Below, piece by piece: positions 1 through 27,913 of a stretch of DNA of 64,000 nucleotides. The position numbers were made by a program, and so were the translations under genes. Position 1 is the first letter of the stretch; the number at the start of each line of letters is the position of its first letter. The notes beneath the pieces are model-generated. The model was not told the origin of the DNA. It did no database searches and saw only the letters and a program-made list of their open reading frames with translations. The stretch is from Cymodocea nodosa (taxonomy: Eukaryota > Streptophyta > Magnoliopsida > Alismatales > Cymodoceaceae): assembly GCA_036874045.1 (NCBI GenBank), contig CM072336.1:23759501-23823500 (forward strand), read 5' to 3'.

Positions 1-33
1 GATTTCCTTTATCTAGCCTTAGTCAATTTATCT

Positions 34-157
34 TGTTGAAAATAGCTGATCAAAATTCACTTAAAAGAGAATGAAAATAGTTCAACATATATATGCCCTA
101 ATTACATATCTGATTTCTCAATTATACCCCTATGCATATACAAGAATAAGTCCTAAT
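34..157 (-). repeat. 3' LTR of the copia element
   Basis: This segment matches 4674-4798 as a direct repeat; both contain the same run from AAAAGAGAAT.AAAATAGT.CAACATATATAT to AAGAATAAGTC.TAAT with scattered substitutions. On the minus strand it follows a CTTGAGGGGGAG polypurine tract, which is the normal position of a copia 3' LTR. It ends in TTTTCAACA. At about 125 bp the LTR is short for copia, and divergence between the two copies shows an old insertion. Confidence 0.75.
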
Positions 158-3100
158 TCTCCCCCTCAAGTTGGAGTATACAAGTCAAACATTCTTAGCT
201 TGTTACATGGTTCTTTGAAAACACTAACAGTCTGTCCTTTTTGTAAAGATGTCTACAAGTTATTGAGAAGATATGGAGTAGGGATTACTAATTGCTCCTT
301 CTAGAACAAGTTAACAAATATGGTAATAATCAACTTCAACATGCTTCATGTGCTTATGGAAAATAAGATTGTTAGTAATGGAGATGACTACTTGATTGTC
401 ATAATACATATTCAAAGGAAAATTAATCTTCACCCCTAGCTTGGTCAAAAGAGATTTGAGCCATATCATCTCATTTGCTATATGTGACTTTGATTTGTAT
501 TTAGTTTTTGCATTAGACTTTGATATAACATTTTGCTTCTTCAAGTGACAAGATTGCCTCATACAAAGATGTAATAGCTAGATGTGGATCTTTTGTCACA
601 TCTATCACCTACATATCTTGAATTTGAATATGCTTCAATATTCAAATGTTTGTCTAAAATAAATTAGCCCTTTGCCTATATTGCTTTTAGTGTAAGTCAA
701 AACTTTCATAGCACCATGCCAATGAATCATTTTATGTTCATACATAAATTGACTTAGAAGGCTAACAACACATGAAATATCAAGGTTAGTAATTGTAAAA
801 TAAATTAGCTTCTTAATTAATCTATAGTATCTCTCAACATCTTCAACCTACTCAAAAGTAGTGACCCAAAGGGGGGGGATTTCACTCAACTTGAGTTTGT
901 TTGGTTTGCAGCTTAACAAATCAATTTCTTCTAACAAATTAAGAGTATATTTCCTTTGTAAAAGAGTCATTCTATCACCTAAATTGGCAAATCCACTACC
1001 TAAAAAATACCTTGATTTTCCCAAGCATTTAATAACGAAGTGTTGGGCTAAAAACTCTATCTTGAGAATCCAATTAATATTATCATCTATTAACAATATG
1101 TCATCTACATAGACAACCAATATGATATGACTTGTTGACCACTTTTTTATAAAGATAGAGTGATCTACAACACATCTTTTAAATTCCTGTAAGATTATGA
1201 TAGAACTAAACTTGTTAAACCATGCTTGTGGGCTTTGTTTAAGCCCATAAATTGCCTCTCAAAGTAAGCAAATAGTGTTCTCCTCCAAAGCAACATATTC
1301 AAGAGATTGTTTCATGAAATTTTTTTATCAAGATTGCTACATAAAAAGGCATTGCATGCATCCAATTAAGATAAAGTTCACCCATTCTTTACTACCATAG
1401 ATAAAATAATATGGATGGAATTAAGACAAGAAACTGGAGAGAATGATTTTGTATAATCGACATTATATGTTTGCATGAAACCATGAGCAATAAGACAAGC
1501 TTTATAACTATTCACAAGACCATTAGCTTTCCCTTTGATAGTAAAAATCCATTAGCAACCCATTATTGAAGTATTGTTTGGATGAACAACCAATTGTCAT
1601 GTTCCCTTGCTATTTAAAGGTTGTATATCCTCATCCATGGCAATCTTTCATTAAGGAAGGGTGAAAGCCTCTTGATAATTCTATGGAATAGATTGTGATG
1701 ATAAGGAGAGGGAAAATTGGCGAAAAGTAGGATTGAGTGAATTATAGGAAATAAAGTTGAAAATAGGATACATTGTAGTGGTGCATTTACCTTCTCAGTG
1801 GGCAAATGTATATCAAAGTCAAAAATAGCTAGGTTTGCATTTGGTGATGAGGTTGGTGCATTAATGGCAAACAAAGTATTATGGTGCTGCCATCTTTGAT
1901 AGACCTGTAGGGGTCTAGACTATTTGGGGACAACAACCAATGATGTATCTTTTTGAGTTGGTAATGTGGTAGGGTCAACATAGAGTGGTTGTGGTGATGG
2001 GTCACTAGGAGTGGTGAGATGAGAGTCACTAAAGTAGGGAATTTCCTTTATAACAATGACATCTATAGATATAAAATATCGATGTGTAGGAGGATGATAA
2101 TAATAGTATCTTTTTCAAGTACATGAGTAACTAATAAATACACATTTAATAGAGTGGGGAGCAATCTTATCAAGGTTCAGTATAAGGTTTTTAACAAAAG
2201 TAGTACACTTAAGGACTTTAAGATGAAGAGAAAGCATTTCCTATTGAGGACACAGTTTATGAAACGAAATTTCTCTCATTGTAGAAGATGATGGCATACA
2301 ATTAATAAGGTAAGAAACAGTAAGAATAACATTAGATCACAAATATATAGGAACATGTATCTCAATCATAAAGGTGTGAACAACATTAAGAAGATGATAT
2401 TGTTTGCGTTTCACAATTTTAAGAGGTATAAGAACAAGTGGTGTGATGAAGTATACCATGCTCTTCATAGAAATGTTTAACATCATGATGAAAAAGCTCT
2501 AAAGTATTATTAGTATGAAAAATTTGAAGAGTAATGCCAAATTGACTTATAATTTCATTTATAAAAAGGTACAAATGACATTGAAGAGATGTTGATGTTA
2601 ATACACACCCAAGATATTCTAAAAAAATTGTCAATAAACACAATGCAATAATGATAACTAAACATAGAGAGAACCCGAGTAGGTCCCCAAACATCATGAT
2701 AGACTAACCTTAAAAGACTTGTATTAGTGAACAATTCAAGACTCTTATAAATAACACAAAATTGCTTGCTTAAAACATAAGACTTATAACTAACAAGACA
2801 AAGAAATGCAAGGAAGAACATCCTAAGGTTTATAAAGAGAGGGATGACCAAGTTGATGATGCCACAATAAGGATGAATTATTAAAAGTTGTCATAGATGC
2901 AAGCTTTTGGGGAATATCATCTTTAGTAAGCACATAAATACCACATCCACATTCATGACCCAAACTAATCTTCTTCCCCATTTGCAGATCTTGAAAGATA
3001 TAATGGAAAGGAAAACAAAGCAACGTAACAAAAGAGTTATTTAGTATAACACATAAAAAATCAAGAATATAAAAGACTTTATTAAGGAAGAGATTGAAGT

Positions 3101-4140
3101 TTATATTGACCATGCCTTCACCAAAAATTGTGCAACTTCATCTATTAGCAAGAGCAACAAATTGAATGTTGAACAATCTTGTGAGACAAGAAAACAAAGT
3201 TTGAGAGCGAGTCATATGATTAAAGGCACCAAAATCTATAATCCATGAATCATCATAGGTTTTGTGCAAGGCTTGTATAACTGATGGTATAATATGGGTA
3301 ACAATGACAATGGAGATATGTTGGGCATGAAGGATGAGTTCATCATAATCCACTTGAGATATAATTAGTGATTTTTATGAGGTTATAATATCTAAAGTTG
3401 GAGTACCATTTGTAGAAACAAAATGAGTAGAGGGTGGGTGGTTGAACTTTCCCTCAACAATGATCAAACAAATGGTTTTTTTGACCACAATGCTCACACA
3501 AAGGATGATTGCATCCTCTTGTCTGTTTGTGACCATGGTGGAAACTATTACTGTGACCTCTATGTTCAATACTGAGAGCTCAATGGAAGCAATGAAAGAA
3601 GCCATGAAGATTTGCAAAACCCTACAAATGTCGACTATAAAAAAGGGACAAATTTAACACCAAGGATCTCACCTTGAATTTGCATTGCCAATTCAAGATT
3701 TAGACTAGCAAGGAAGATCAAGACTACAAGCTCCTCCTAGTATTGCTTCATAGTATGTATATTGGCAATGAAGGGTTAGTCGACCTCCAACTCATTAAGG
3801 AGAGTGCATAGACCATTGTAATACTCATAGATGGATCATTCACCTTGACAGTGGGTAAAGAGTTGTTTGTAAACTTCACTGATGTAAGAAATATTCCGAT
3901 CATTACCATAAGTTACTTGCAATATGTCCTAAACTTGCTTGGTTAGCCATATGTGGGTGATATTATGTGCAATGTTCTCTTCAATGCTATCAATAATACA
4001 CAAGATGACTACACAATTAGTGGCATATTAGTTAGCATAATCTATGACTTCGATGTTAGAAGAATCTTTGAGGATATGACATTGTTGCATGTGCATTGTT
4101 AAGAAGGTCTTGAAAGCGCTCGCCCATAGCATGTTGTTGG

Positions 4141-4682
4141 TGGCATTTAACTTGACATTAGTTGCAATGAATTTGGTGGTCCAACTTTCTTTGGGTGGCT
4201 CCATGAAGAAAGTAGTATTGAACAATGGAAGGAAGGTAGTACTAAACAATGGAAGTAGAGGATAAGTGAATTGTATGGAGGGTATCCACAAATTTTAACA
4301 GCATGCGAAAGATAGAAAGAAGATTGAACCCACGTGAAGGGGGAGGGTAGGGGGGAGAATAGTAATGAAGAAGTGGCAACAACTTGGTTTAACATTGTGT
4401 GAACTTTGATATCATGTTGAGAGTGGCATTTAACTTGACATTAGTTGCAATGAATTTGGTGGTCCAACTTTCTTTGGGTGGCTCCATGAAGAAGGTAGTA
4501 CTGAACAATGGAAGTAGAGGATAAGTGAATTGTATGGAGGATATCCACAAATTTTAACAGCATGCAAAAGACAGAGAGAAGATTGAACCCACGTAAAGGG
4601 AGAGGGTAGGGGGGAGAATAGTAATGAAGAAGTGGCAACAACTTGGTTTAACATTGTGTGAACTTTGATATCATGTTGAGAG
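4141..4682 (-). repeat. Tandem duplication of the PBS-leader-gag start segment
   Basis: Two head-to-tail copies occupy 4141-4423 (283 bp) and 4424-4682 (259 bp). Each runs from TGGCATTTAACTTGACATTA to CATGTTGAGAG. They are nearly identical except for a 24-bp additional duplication in the first copy (the AACAATGGAAG block near 4225-4255). Each copy has its own primer-binding-like site (4404-4414 and 4663-4673) and its own start of the gag-like reading frame (MEPPKESWT and its counterpart). Confidence 0.9.
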
Positions 4683-4798
4683 TGGCTAAACAAAATTCGC
4701 TAAAAGAGAATAAAAATAGTGCAACATATATATATACCCTAATTATATATCAGATTTCCCAATTATATCCCTATACATATATAAGAATAAGTCGTAAT
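4674..4798 (-). repeat. 5' LTR of the copia element
   Basis: This is the partner of the repeat at 34-157. On the minus strand it ends CTCTCAACA and is followed at once by TGATATCAAAG (4663-4673), which resembles the copia primer-binding site TGGTATCAGAGC complementary to initiator tRNA-Met. Confidence 0.75.
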
Positions 4799-6140
4799 GT
4801 ATATATTTTATTTTCCTCTTGTTTTGTGTTTAAACTATCGTATAATTCCTTATAGGCTTGGCTTTTAACTTCACTAATAATTTTCTTAACATTCCTTTTT
4901 CTCAGCTTATATTTTAATTTTTCTCATTTCTACATTTATGATAGGTTTTATATTATTTCATTTCTTTTCTTATCTTTTGAACATTTTTATTCTACCACCA
5001 ACTTTTTATTATCTAGTAGAGCTATTCTACATGACTTCACTAAAATTTTCATTCTAAAGTTTATTTACCTCTCTATCTAGTTCCCATTTTTAACAAATTA
5101 TTTCTAAATATCATTTTCTTTTCCTCTTTTAGCCACCTAATTCTTGTGTTCTTTTGTATTTTAATTTTTCTCTTCATAATCTTGATATTAAGATCTAATG
5201 TTAGGTGTAGTTGGTTAAAAAGATGATTCCACCATATAATTTTTCTCTTCTTAATTTTCTTATTTAGATGATAGGAATAACAAATCTTATCATCAATTGG
5301 TTACAGACTTTTTTAGATGAATATTGATGGACACTAAGCTACCTCATGGTAGATGTCTGATGCTTGGTTTCCGTGAATCCTGGGCAATGGGGAAGACATA
5401 AGAGAGCACTTGTGATCCATCATGGTGGATTTAGAGGAGACATTCAGGTTCTGGTAGCATAGTGATATTTCCTCCAATTCAGTATGAACTTATTCTCCTT
5501 CATTGTAGTCAAGATGTCATGAATCCACATCTGACCATCAGCCAAGTTGCCTAACAGAATCTTACTTTAAATTGTCCTAATTAAGGTTTCGCATACATGA
5601 GTAAAACCCTCTCTTCAAAACCGTTGTTATGGGCTTTGGATTCATTATATTTGGTGCATTTTAGCCTGTCTTGTGTACAAGGCCTATGTTGGGGGATATG
5701 ATATAATAATTATACTCCAGCAACCAAGAGTGAAGGCTTGGCAAACACCATAATGTTCTCTTACTAGTAGGGCTATACATGGTCTCTTACTAGAGGGAAT
5801 GCCATTATGTTCTCTTTTGGACTTAAGGGTAAAATATATCTCATTCTCCATCTAATTGAAAAAGTGATGCATAGTGTACATTGGGAAGCAATTTTCCAAA
5901 TACATGCCTCTCCAATTCTCTGATTATGCATATGGTTTTGCACCTTGATGATGGCACCTTGCATAAATAGTCCTTGAACATTCCTATGCACCTTGTCTCT
6001 CAATTGTAGTTATGAACATTTATCATTACTGTAGCACAACTTCATGGTTTAGTATGTGAGATTCTTTATTTTTATTGAACACAAGTTAATAATTATTACC
6101 TTATGATTTATTTGTGCTTAATGCTTAACACACTCTGCAG
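4799..6140. other. Probable LeuRS intron sequence without recognised feature
   Basis: This AT-rich stretch lies between the copia element and the first LeuRS exon in the window. It ends in a good splice acceptor (CACTCTGCAG). The small open frames here, such as 5773-6003 on the minus strand, have no family resemblance I can name. Confidence 0.5.
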
Positions 6141-22602
<16,462 letters not shown>

Positions 22603-22946
22603 TGTTTGCTGCAAAATTTTTTTGTCATTCTTGTTCACTAAATATTGGGCAGAACCTCTATTATATTTAATGCTTTAATTTTTTGTAAAAATTTCTTTAA
22701 TTATTTTCACCAGAAACGGAAATATTCAATTTAAGAAAAATATGAACATTCATTTGCTAATGTCCCAGGACTAAGGGCTTCTAATAAGACTAACCTAAAT
22801 TTGCTCATGTTGAGTCTAGCATTTGTTTATCTAAATATATTGACCAAATACCATTAAATCGTTTTTTGTGTATTGAGAGTGGATTTATAAATACTGGGTA
22901 GTTTCTTGGGTACAGATCTATAAGTGAGCCTTATTTTTTCCCTATC

Positions 22947-24483
22947 TCATATTCCAAGTACCTCAGACCCATTTCTATCACATGGTCTCCAAAAGCAAAT
23001 CTGCACGATCATTTCAGCCCATCCCCATGGCATTATCTGGATGGTGGTTGCATTTGCTGGGAGGAACATCATGTTGCTCAACCCAGCTTCATGCACACCC
23101 ATCATTATGATGCTGGAGTTCACCAGAAAACGGTCATGGTATTCTTCTGCAATCACAATTAGTCCCAAGCTGTGAGCATCCTAACTATCTTCCACTCATT
23201 TACAATTGCTCGAGATGATAATAAGCTCTGATTTCTTCCCTGACCAGTCAGGAATGGTGTTTGTTGATTCTCTTGATGAATTGCAATGTCTCAAAAATTC
23301 TATAAAGTTAGTTAACTTGAAGAAAAAATTGCTTTGGAACCCACCTGTGGAGAGCATTACTGCTCGAATGCTGTGATTCAGGTTGCACATTGGTGTTGAA
23401 CTTTATGGCACCTCCATGAATAATGGCAATGTAAATTCCTTGACCAAGGACATTGTTCATGGTTCTTATTTATGAGCACATAATCTGATCTTCCATGGCA
23501 TGTTTTGTGCTGTGTTATGGTTTGTAAAAAAGAAAACTGAGGAAATGTGGCTGTGGATCCTTAAACCTCCATTTAGTTCACAGACATTTGCCCATGTCTC
23601 AGATACATCACATAGCAGGAGCCTGCTTTCTTTGTGTTCTCTTCAGCTGTTCAATTGTAGTGCATCTTAGTTTTTAGAGATGAATGACCATTGGTGGGAA
23701 TGAGGATGATGAGGCATTTTCTTTTCCTTTGTAAAGCTAAACATGAACCTCATCAAAGTTGAGGGGGTTAAGAAAATTTTGCATGTGGATGGTTATAGGA
23801 AGAACCTCCTACCTTCTGTAATTTCTGTTGACGATGTTGAGTTGGAATTGGCTTTTTTAGTCAACTCTGCCAGAGGTTCAACAGTTTCTTCTGTCGATGT
23901 CCTGGACTCTGGTGTTTGAAAGCCCAGTCCCAGTGAATAATACCAGTCATCTGCTTCTCTCTTATGATTTTGAATTTATTGGTTTATCTGCAAAGTGTTT
24001 TTCAAAGGTCAAATTTCTCTTTTATTTATAAATAAAAGATAAGATTCTTTTGTGCTATTTTGCTGCATTTCTATGCTCACACGTTTATGATTGGAGCTGA
24101 AGTTCATTTCAAATTATGGCCATAACACAACAGATTATGTGATCAGTGAATACATCCATTTTTTCAGGTGAAAAGGTAGATAATTCTCTACCTTGCGTGA
24201 CATTTACTTTTGACGTGGAATTCAAAACGGATTCTTTAATGCTATCCTTGAAACTGGAGTTATTTTCGTTACTTGTATCATATGGAACCTCCAAGGGTTT
24301 GATGATACCTACCGGTACCGATTGATTTAAACCATTTGCTCCTGCCATCTCTGTAGGAGCCTGGTAAGTAGTTTCGCACATCTTAATATTGAATTCCATA
24401 GAGTTATATGGCCCAGCTTCTCCCGTCATCGCTTGAGTTTTGGAAGCTGCGTCGTTGTGAATGAAGTGGACCATCTGCTTCAT
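22947..24483 (-). pseudogene. GT61 (DUF563) glycosyltransferase pseudogene
   Basis: Relics of a Golgi GT61 glycosyltransferase, the family of xylan arabinosyl/xylosyltransferases and EOGT-like enzymes, appear in family order on the minus strand. VCELNGGLRIHSHISSVFF lies at about 23528-23600, VKEFTLPLF at about 23420-23445, and CNLNHSIRAVMLSTGGF at about 23338-23390, followed directly by NFIEFLRH. Next come ELIIIS and, in another frame, NEWKIVRML at about 23165-23240, then VNSSIIMMGVHEAGLSN and FLPANATTIQIMPWG at 22990-23130. The HGAGL signature reads HEAGL. About 100-120 residues normally between STGG and DF..FLR are missing, and there are at least two frameshifts and a stop. An open frame at 24109-24483 may be the stem region, but it has no diagnostic motif. 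No introns are visible in what remains. Confidence 0.8.
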
Positions 24484-26985
24484 TGCTTCCTGGGCGCATT
24501 ACACATCTTCTGATGCTTTAGAAATATCTGCAGGATGACGCTAAATTCAAATCAACAATAGGAAATAGAAGAAAAATCAAGAAAATGTGTTTTTCTTGAA
24601 TTGGTGTTCTTGGCATAATTCAAAGAGGTTGGGGGATGTGTATTATTTTTTAGCATTTGATATTAATTGTTTGGATCATTTTTTAAAATAAATTGTTTAT
24701 TCTTGAAAACCTGAATCCAATAATATTTTCTATGTTAATTTATTTATATACACCACTTCTCTTCTATGTATGGAATTTTTTGGAAATCTTGATTTCAAAA
24801 ACCTATGAAAAGTAGCTTTTCCATAAAGATCAGACTGTCAGAGTATTCCAAAAAGTTTTTTCTTGTAAGTATTGCCGGATGTTAGTCCCTCCTAAAAAGA
24901 ATGTACAAGAATCTGTGCAACTTATATGGCTCTTGCCTGACAAGAGGTGTGGACCCTGTTTTTGTCAAGAACACTAAGATGGTGTAGAACAAGAAAGTAC
25001 TTGTTCTTGTCTGTATGGTGTAAAAGGTTATAAACATTAACAGAAATAGAGAAAGCCTTTCCTCTGTTAATCTCTTTATATGTAGGAGTTGCATGCTAAA
25101 AAGGCAATAGTTGTTCATTATGAAGACTTTCTTTAAGCTTAGACACTTAGATCGCATGCCATCAGTTGCATAAAATATGAATGTTGTTAATTGTGTCTGT
25201 CTCTTAAAATGTAATCTGTTATTATACTTTTGGAAATTCTAGGCATGTGGAATTCTTTAAGAAAATATTCTTCAGATTTGGAAATTGTAAATGATGATCA
25301 TGATTTTTCTTGTTCTATCAACAGTAACAAGAATATATGAGTTATAATTTCACTACATGAGGTAGCTTTTATATGCTTTTCTCTATGATCAAATATTTAG
25401 TTAAATTACATAAATTTAAATCTTTTCTTATAATTCTTAAGTAGTTTTAGATTTATTTTTACTTCCTTTAATTTCTTCGTTGGTCTCTTAAAGTCAATTT
25501 TCCATTATCTTATTTTCAATTGGTACAATTCTTACTTCATTTCTAAAAAAATCGCTTTTTAATCTATCTCTTGTAGATTTTCCATGTTTTAGCATTTTCT
25601 TAAAATTCTGAAAGGCGAATTTAAGCATAACTAGTACCAAAGAATTATTTGTTTTCCATTGGAAGAAGAAAAGTTACAAATGATGGACTGTACCATTACC
25701 CAATAATGCCTATGTTGTTAAATCTATAATTATGATCTTACCCTTAAGCCCAGGGACCAAGAATGGACCATCTACCTCCCATATGATGAAATGCCTAGAG
25801 CTTACTTTGGTTCAATCCAATCTGCTGTTAAAAGTTCATATGTAATGTGAGTTCAGGAGATCCCAAATGGGGAACACAACTCATCTTCCAGGAGTAGCCC
25901 AAGTGCTTTTAGGAGACAATAATATGAAGCATATTATATTTTCAAAGCTTTCTAGTCTTCTTAAGCTGACATGTAAATAAAACGTTTGACAATGTTTATT
26001 GAACAACATTAGTATATTGAAACATTGGTGTGTGCTTCCAGGAGAAGATGGTATATTTAGCTTTGCTTGATTGTAAAGTAGCAAAGATTAAACACAATTT
26101 AAGCACATTTAATTAATTAACTCTAGCTTAAGCATATTGTTGAGTTGACTTGATTAAGCTCGTTTAAAAATTTTTGTTATCATTATTTTCGATTCTTGAC
26201 CATACATTTGTAAGACATTACTTAAAAATCATACAATTTACGTGATATTTGTTGATACGTTACTATTTAAATTCATTATTATTCATAATATATACAAGGA
26301 TTTATAAAACAACAGCTAGATATTCTTAATAAGTTTGTAAAACCCTGGTGGTAATCTCATCCTTCTCTTCCTCTTCCATCGCGAGTTTAAAGGGATATTC
26401 AAAGATCACAGGATTTATGTTAATCCATGTGTTTCAAAACGTAACACAAGAAGGAAGGGGCACCAAATAAAATTAGGTCAAAGTTTGTGTTTGATTTAAT
26501 AGTTCATGCTTGATTTAATAAAGATCTACTTGATAAATGGCTCAAATTGATTATACATGAAGTAAATTTGAACATAATGTTAGATTAACTCGACTAATCA
26601 AGTCAAGCTTAATTTTTTTTGATAATAAATCAATTTTAAGTGTTAATTAACTCAATCTTATTACTTTTGCTAAGAATTTATTTGTACATGTCAAAAGAGT
26701 TTAAAAATAGAAGAAACGAAAAATTTAAAATACTTGAAAATAGAAAATCTAGAATTTCAAAAAAAAAATTGAAATATTTGTATACATAACAGAAAGTCAA
26801 GAAAGTATTATATATAATAGAATCACCTTTTGTTCTTATGAAATGGTTAATTTAGAAGATATTACATGAAAGCACAAAACAACTGTATAAAATTAAATAT
26901 GAAATTTTTTGAGAATATTATGCCAATTCAAACCACTGTCGTTATTAATCTGAAAAAATTGCCCGCTAAAATCAAACCACTGTTT
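24484..26985. other. Intergenic, AT-rich, no gene recognised
   Basis: No coding exon, RNA gene or clear element was recognised. Related segments containing TTGACTTGATTA occur in opposite orientation near 26140-26165 and 26590-26615, so an old foldback element of roughly 480 bp is possible. Short open frames here show no family resemblance. Confidence 0.4.
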
Positions 26986-26989
26986 CTAG

Positions 26990-27440
26990 AATTTTAGGAT
27001 TTTATGCATTTAATGAACTGATAGAACAGAATTGGACTACAATTAGTGACCCAAATCCTATTGTTCAGCTGAACAAAAGACTGAAATTAGTGAAGGGTCA
27101 ACTTAAAATCTGGATTAAGCAGGTGCTTGGAGATTTAAATGGCACTAGTGAGCTACCATTGAATCAAATCAGTAATTTGAAAGTCCTTCAACGTGGTTGG
27201 GATGAAAGAATCCATGCAAAGCTAAATCATTATCTAACACAGATAGCTAAATAGCTTGGAGAGAATCCACGCAAAGCCAAAATGAAAGCATTAATTCTCT
27301 GGACAGGAAAACGAAGGCAAAAAGCAAGGGCACAGAGGGCAATTAAGGTGCCTAAAAAAGATGAGACATCTGCAAAAGACAAAGGTTGCTGTGCAGAGTA
27401 CTTATGCAATGGAGTACAAGATTGTAGAGATTGAATATCA
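26990..27440 (+). mobile_element. Possible LINE-derived coding relic
   Basis: One plus-strand frame reads NWTTISDPNPIVQLNKRLK, then LVKGQLKIWIKQVLG, and continues with one in-frame stop (near 27252) to a TGA near 27436. The spacing of LK..LK.W.K..FG-like residues resembles the linker between endonuclease and reverse transcriptase in plant LINEs. The resemblance is weak, and a plain chance frame is possible. Confidence 0.3.
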
Positions 27441-27848
27441 AAAAGAACACTAAAAGTGGTTGGGGGTTAGTGTCTAAAGAGATTCAGTCAACATTAGGAG
27501 AGTTGTTAGCCTGCATGGGAAATGAAGAAAAGATTCTGTCTTAAAAGATTCTGACATATGAAACGTGGAATTTTCCAAAATGATAAATTGTCACAAAATG
27601 TTATTATGTTATTTTGACAGGAAATTCATATATGCTCTAATTGGTTGAGAATGATGCACGTAGTATCTTGTAAGATGCAATAATAAGATTTAATGATTTT
27701 GGGATTCCACTAGGTAAATGATTTAAGCATATTTCCAACTTTCAGACTTTTGGAAGTGTACCATAGAAGCATATATGCACCCCTCCTAAAATTCAAACCC
27801 TAACAAACACAAGATTTACCATTGTAAGAAAAAGGTACGCGGGTAAAA

Positions 27849-27856
27849 TATATAAA
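27849..27856 (+). promoter_or_regulatory. Candidate TATA box of ORC4
   Basis: TATATAAA lies about 58 bp before the ORC4 start codon, at the junction between AT-rich upstream DNA and the GC-rich first exon. With a usual 25-35 bp spacing, transcription would start near 27885. This is sequence resemblance only. Confidence 0.4.
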
Positions 27857-27913
27857 AAAAAAAAGCCCCAGGGAAGATCGGCCGCCAAATTCCCGCCGGC
27901 TGGACGATCGCCG

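Larger units (their letters stand above)
34..4798 (-). mobile_element. Degenerate Ty1/copia LTR retrotransposon
   Basis: On the minus strand the remains occur in copia order. Gag-like sequence lies at 4028-4291. A protease remnant lies at 3138-3353, where the active-site DSG appears as DFG. The GAG-pre-integrase motif LWHHQLGHPS is at about 2823-2880, integrase with DVWGP at 2419-2720, reverse transcriptase with YVDD at 848-1120, and RNase H (YDNQ, KH.EVD) at 311-562. Many stops and frameshifts break the reading frame, so the element cannot encode its own proteins. Two LTR-like direct repeats of about 125 bp bound it. A polypurine tract (159-170) and a primer-binding-like site (4663-4673) sit in the expected places. 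No clear target-site duplication is visible. It probably lies in an intron of the LeuRS gene that follows. Confidence 0.9.
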
